Source: DYRB01 sp041307765
GTDB taxonomy: Bacteria > Pseudomonadota > Gammaproteobacteria > Chromatiales > Chromatiaceae
Assembly (NCBI GenBank): GCA_041307765.1
Contig: JBFZCW010000237.1
Span: 1 to 16,725 of the forward strand
Reading direction: 5' to 3'
Length of the DNA: 16,725 nucleotides
Part shown: positions 14,601 to 16,725 of the stretch, piece by piece
Numbering within the stretch: the first letter of the stretch is position 1
Layout of the letters: each line of letters opens with the position of its first letter
Notes under the pieces: model-generated
Told to the model about the DNA's origin: nothing
The model's database searches: none
The model's input: only the letters and a program-made list of their open reading frames with translations
Translations under genes and position numbers: made by a program

Positions 14601-14736
14601 TGGGAGCGGTGAGGTCCGGAAAGACGTCCACCGGCATTCTCAGGCTGCGGTGGATCCCGTAACCCAAGAGCAGCAGGGCGGCCGCGAGCACGAACAGACG
14701 GTCCTTCAGGGACCAGCGGATGAGGGCGGCAATCAT
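11614..14736 (-). CDS. Heavy-metal efflux RND pump, CzcA/CusA family
   Basis: A 1040-residue inner-membrane proton-driven pump of the HME-RND family, which exports metal ions from periplasm and cytoplasm. Features: a first membrane helix (about 12-30), the family motif MPVDVFPDLTAPTV (34-47), a large periplasmic loop, a membrane block from about 340 with VDDAIIDVEN in helix 4 (405-414), a second periplasmic loop with QPISHRVDHMLSGTRASIAVKVFGDD (664-689), and a final membrane block from about 872. The helix-4 residues D406, D407, D411 and E413 can serve proton transfer. The sequence around them fits neither the DGA-type zinc/cobalt/cadmium motif nor the DAA-type copper/silver motif exactly, so the metal is not assigned. 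It begins nine bases after the adaptor stop; both clearly belong to one operon. No outer-membrane partner is visible. Confidence 0.92.
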   Translation of the reverse strand: MIAALIRWSLKDRLFVLAAALLLLGYGIHRSLRMPVDVFPDLTAPTVTVLAEAPGLAPTEMETLVTIPIEAALNGSSGVRRIRSSTGIGSAIVWAEFDWGTDIYQARQIVAEKLQTARASLPPEIPAPALAPVASIMGEVMFIALRSAEDSGHDLMTLKTVADWGLRRQLLAVPGVAQVVTTGGETRQYQVLVDPVKLANYRIGLDQVSAAVAETNENTSAGFLVENDQEYLIYGLGRVHSPDDIAGTVVDLRDRVPVRIADLAEVRIGPAIQRGTASANGYPAVVLAIQKQPGANTLALTERLDAVLAELQAGLPAGMVIENGLFRQAGFIQVAVANVEAALRDGAVLVVVIVFAFLGSVYATAITVLAIPLSLLAAVLVLEALGASINTMTLGGMAIAVGALVDDAIIDVENIARRLREDAARPPPERRGAPRVVFDATHEIQSSIVFATLIIILVFLPLFFLSGVEGRLLQPLGLAYVVALAASLLVAITVTPVLCYYLLPRTRAVAGRWEPAVVRALKRLYAHVLARTLSHWRPVAAVALVLLAVALAALSQAGQTFLPPFNEGSLTILANTPPGTSLARSDALAAQLEEALLEQPEVVGTARRTGRSELAEHSQEVNGTEIEVTLDLKGQGTGRDMEAVLTELRERLARVPGMSVTIGQPISHRVDHMLSGTRASIAVKVFGDDLYELRRIAKAIESRMAEVPGVVDLMVDQQADIPFATVSIRREAIARHGLRVRQVADTIETAFYGRVLSKVLEGQTSFDLVLRYPDGAREDLRAVRETLVTTASGARLPLHALAEVRRDRGPNTVSRENVQRKIVVSANVAGRDLRSVVDDIRAAVADRVDLPRGYRVEYGGQFESAEQATRTLLILGAGVVVGIFLLLYVAFRSGRDAALVMLNLPLALIGGVAGVFAAGGVVSVASLVGFITLFGIATRNGVMLVAHIRHLIEQEGVTDFREAVRRGAMERLAPILMTALAAGLALVPLALAGGEPGSEIQTPMAIVILWGLLSSTALNMVVVPALYLRFGAVGKGVAEG

Positions 14737-14745
14737 GAAAGGCCC

Positions 14746-16458
14746 TCAGTGCGCGTGCCCGTGCCCCGCCCCGGCGGGGGCACCGGCGGCGAGGTGGACC
14801 AGATAGGCGCCGCGGGTCACCACCCGCTCCCCCGGGGCCAGGCCCTCCTGGATGGCCACATGCTCGCCATCGCGCAGCCCGACGCGCACCAGACGCCGCG
14901 CGAAGCGCTCGCCCCCGGTCTGCACATAGACCACGTCGGCCCCCGCATCGTTGACCAGGGCCCCGGCCGGCACGACCAGGGCGTCCTGCTCCTCGCCGGT
15001 AAAGACCCGGGCCGTGACCGACTGACCAACCCGCAACCGGGGGTCCGGCCGGGGAAACTCGAAGATGACCGGCACCGTGCGGCTCTCCGGGTCGACTAAG
15101 GCCCCGAAGGCCACCAGGCGGGCTCCGTTCTGAGGGGACACCTCGAACACCGACTCGAAACCCTCCACCCTGAACCAAGCACCCAGGGGCTGGCGGATCT
15201 GCCCGATATCCGCCTCCGCGACCCGGGCATCGAGCCATAGCCGCTCCGCATCCACCAGGTGGAAAAGGCGGTCGCCTTCTTCGACGAATCCGCCTGGAGC
15301 GACCTCGACGCGGGCAACTACCCCCGCGATCGGTGTCCGCACCGGCACCCCCGCCGCCTCGCCCTCCGGCGTGCGCTTGACCTGCGCGAGACGCTTGCTC
15401 GCGGCCGCAAGCTCCGCGTCTGCCACCTCCTCGGCGCTGCGCGCCTGCAGGACCTCCCGATAGGGGATGGAGCGCTGCTGCCACAGGGCGTCCAGGCGCT
15501 CCCGCTCCTGGCGGGCGAGGTCCCGCGCGGAGGTAGCCCGGGTGACCCCGAGTTCCAGACCCGCCAGGTCCGCCTCGCCGCCGAGCTGGGGCACCAGATA
15601 GGCGAGGATCTGGCCCGCCTCGACGCGCATCCCAGTGTAGGGAAAGCCATCGGGTGCGGGCCTCAGATGACCATCGATGGGCGTGGTGATGTGGGCCTCA
15701 CCGTCTGCGCTCGGCCGCAGCAGTCCCGTGGCCGGCACCGATCCGCGCAGCAGGCGCTGCGCGGCGACCGCAGTGACGAAGTCCGAGCGCCACTGCTGCT
15801 CCTTGAGCAGCACCACACCGCCGCCGTCCGGAGTCTCGGCGCCGGCGGCCGCCTCGGCGGCCTCCTGGTCCGGATGGACGGGAAAAACTCCAAGGTCGTG
15901 CGAGTCCTGCACGTCGGGCGACGCGAGGGCGATGCGCACGCGTCGCTCCCCAGGCACGGCGGGCGTCACCTTGACCCGGAACAATCCAGGGCGCGCCGGG
16001 GCATGGCTCGCGAAGGACTCATCCGGGGAGTCGCCGCCCGAGAGGGTGACCCGGACCTCGCCCTCGGTGACGGGCTTGAAGTCCTCAAGCCGGGTCAGGT
16101 GTACCAGGAACTCGGAGGCTTCCCCCAGGACCAGGGGCGGCAGCTCGGCAAAGAGCTCCGTGCGGTCGCTGAACAGGGTGAGCGCCAAGGGCTCCCGGTG
16201 CTCCTCGTGGCCGTGATCGTCCGCGTGGGGGTGCACACCACCCAGGAGGCCGATGGTCCAGTCTTGCAGGCGGTGCCACCAATCCTCGTGGCCCCCGTCC
16301 TCGTGCGCGGGTCGCCCCCCATCGACCTGCGGGCCTTGCCCCGCGGTTCCCGGAGGCGAGGTCAGGCTCGTGTCACCCCGCAGGGGGGCATGGCTCAGGG
16401 CCAATAAGACCCCGGCGAGGATCAGCGACCCCTGGGTCGCGGCAGACTTTGGATGCAT
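14746..16458 (-). CDS. His-rich periplasmic adaptor of metal RND efflux (CzcB-like)
   Basis: A 570-residue membrane-fusion protein that would link the RND pump to an outer-membrane channel and may hand over metal. An N-terminal signal peptide (about 1-30, hydrophobic LILAGVLLALSHA) is followed by a His/Asp-rich segment (about 51-90, including HEDGGHEDWWH and HPHADDHGHEEH), an extra beta domain (about 93-195), then the adaptor core: barrel-sandwich hybrid halves (about 255-295 and 370-402) around a short coiled coil (about 305-360), beta-barrel and membrane-proximal domains, and a C-terminal GHGHAH. It is longer than plain adaptors, in the CzcB size range. The ATG at 16458 is chosen because of GAGGAG upstream; a TTG at 16479 is the alternative. 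The His-rich ends suggest Zn, Co, Ni, Cd or Cu, but not which. Confidence 0.9.
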   Translation of the reverse strand: MHPKSAATQGSLILAGVLLALSHAPLRGDTSLTSPPGTAGQGPQVDGGRPAHEDGGHEDWWHRLQDWTIGLLGGVHPHADDHGHEEHREPLALTLFSDRTELFAELPPLVLGEASEFLVHLTRLEDFKPVTEGEVRVTLSGGDSPDESFASHAPARPGLFRVKVTPAVPGERRVRIALASPDVQDSHDLGVFPVHPDQEAAEAAAGAETPDGGGVVLLKEQQWRSDFVTAVAAQRLLRGSVPATGLLRPSADGEAHITTPIDGHLRPAPDGFPYTGMRVEAGQILAYLVPQLGGEADLAGLELGVTRATSARDLARQERERLDALWQQRSIPYREVLQARSAEEVADAELAAASKRLAQVKRTPEGEAAGVPVRTPIAGVVARVEVAPGGFVEEGDRLFHLVDAERLWLDARVAEADIGQIRQPLGAWFRVEGFESVFEVSPQNGARLVAFGALVDPESRTVPVIFEFPRPDPRLRVGQSVTARVFTGEEQDALVVPAGALVNDAGADVVYVQTGGERFARRLVRVGLRDGEHVAIQEGLAPGERVVTRGAYLVHLAAGAPAGAGHGHAH

Positions 16459-16467
16459 GCCCTGTAG

Positions 16468-16473
16468 CTCCTC
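16468..16473 (-). promoter_or_regulatory. Shine-Dalgarno sequence deciding the adaptor start
   Basis: GAGGAG on the minus strand, nine bases before the ATG at 16458. It lies inside the codons that a TTG start at 16479 would use, so it favours the ATG, which also gives the cleaner signal peptide. Confidence 0.75.
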
Positions 16474-16529
16474 TTTCAAGCGGACTCGCGCACCCCCGGA
16501 TCACTGAGGATGCATGCTTCAGTTGCGCT

Positions 16530-16725
16530 TCAAATGGAGGATCTGGGCGGTCTGGTGGGCGGCGACGGGACGTGGGAGTACCAGATCCCCTCGTACCCGG
16601 ATCTGGGGACGGTCAGGGGACTCAGGGGCGGCAAAGGCTGATGGCGAATCAACCCCAGCAAGTGCGCAGGGGCATGGCAGCAGTGGTCGCAGCCGCTGTC
16701 GTGATGCAGGTCGGGGTCCCCGGCA
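16530..16725 (-). CDS. C-terminal part of a small CzcI-like Cys/His-rich metal-resistance protein
   Basis: An open frame runs from the window edge (codons from 16724) to TGA at 16532-16530, giving the last 64 residues of a protein whose start is outside. It contains DLHHDSGCDHCCHAPAHLLG, dense in Cys and His, and ends with WYSHVPSPPTRPPRSSI. A DxxCxxCH motif followed by a C-terminal aromatic-S-x-x-P-x-P-P-x-R-P motif recalls CzcI and DUF2946 proteins, small presumed periplasmic proteins encoded at the head of cobalt-zinc-cadmium efflux operons. The adaptor gene begins 71 bp downstream on the same strand, consistent with that context. CzcI is thought to act in metal regulation or sensing; the role here is inferred from context and motif only. 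Confidence 0.6.
   Translation of the reverse strand, partial: AGDPDLHHDSGCDHCCHAPAHLLGLIRHQPLPPLSPLTVPRSGYEGIWYSHVPSPPTRPPRSSI

Noticed and set aside
16490..16530. A five-codon frame ATGCATCCTCAGTGA upstream of the adaptor, sharing ATGCATCC with its start
   Set aside because: It is too short to support as a leader peptide and the shared eight bases could be chance.

Overview
The window is GC-rich bacterial DNA in which every supported gene lies on the minus strand, so it reads from right to left. Gene order and protein sequences point to a gammaproteobacterium. A GC-rich lineage such as the Chromatiales (purple sulfur bacteria) fits, but that placement is inference. The best clues are the order yceD-rpmF-plsX-fabH-fabD-fabG-acpP-fabF-pabC-mltG-tmk-holB-pilZ-tatD, a PilZ very close to the Pseudomonas type, and an L32 protein close to that of E. 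coli.

Right end (about 16725-11614): a heavy-metal efflux operon. It has the C-terminal part of a small Cys/His-rich CzcI-like protein that runs off the window, then a 570-residue His-rich periplasmic adaptor (CzcB-like), then a 1040-residue RND pump (CzcA/CusA family). No outer-membrane channel gene is visible. An 86-bp gap follows, with a weak terminator-like hairpin and a near-consensus sigma-70 promoter. The promoter is so close to the yceD start codon that the transcript would be nearly leaderless.

Middle (11527-4268): yceD and rpmF (23S rRNA accumulation protein and ribosomal protein L32), plsX (start of phospholipid synthesis), then the type II fatty acid synthesis genes fabH, fabD, fabG, acpP and fabF. 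FabD loads malonyl groups onto AcpP, FabH starts chains, FabF elongates and FabG reduces. PlsX passes finished chains to phospholipid synthesis. pabC (folate) follows fabF. A 229-bp gap before acpP holds a possible separate promoter, a small palindrome, a strong GC hairpin and a 14-bp tandem repeat.

Left end (4099-1): mltG (peptidoglycan transglycosylase), tmk (dTMP kinase), holB (DNA polymerase III delta prime), pilZ (type IV pilus protein), tatD (metal-dependent DNase) and the first 30 codons of an unidentified gene, probably a membrane protein.

The least ordinary feature is a set of short tandem repeats in the gaps between these core genes. There are 14-bp units before pilZ, acpP and rpmF, and a 7-bp unit before mltG. 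A 12-bp in-frame repeat also duplicates the tmk start codon. The repeats lie next to, or include, ribosome-binding and start sites. No new gene system was found. The genes are well-known families, and the novelty is in the spacers and in the metal pump's details.
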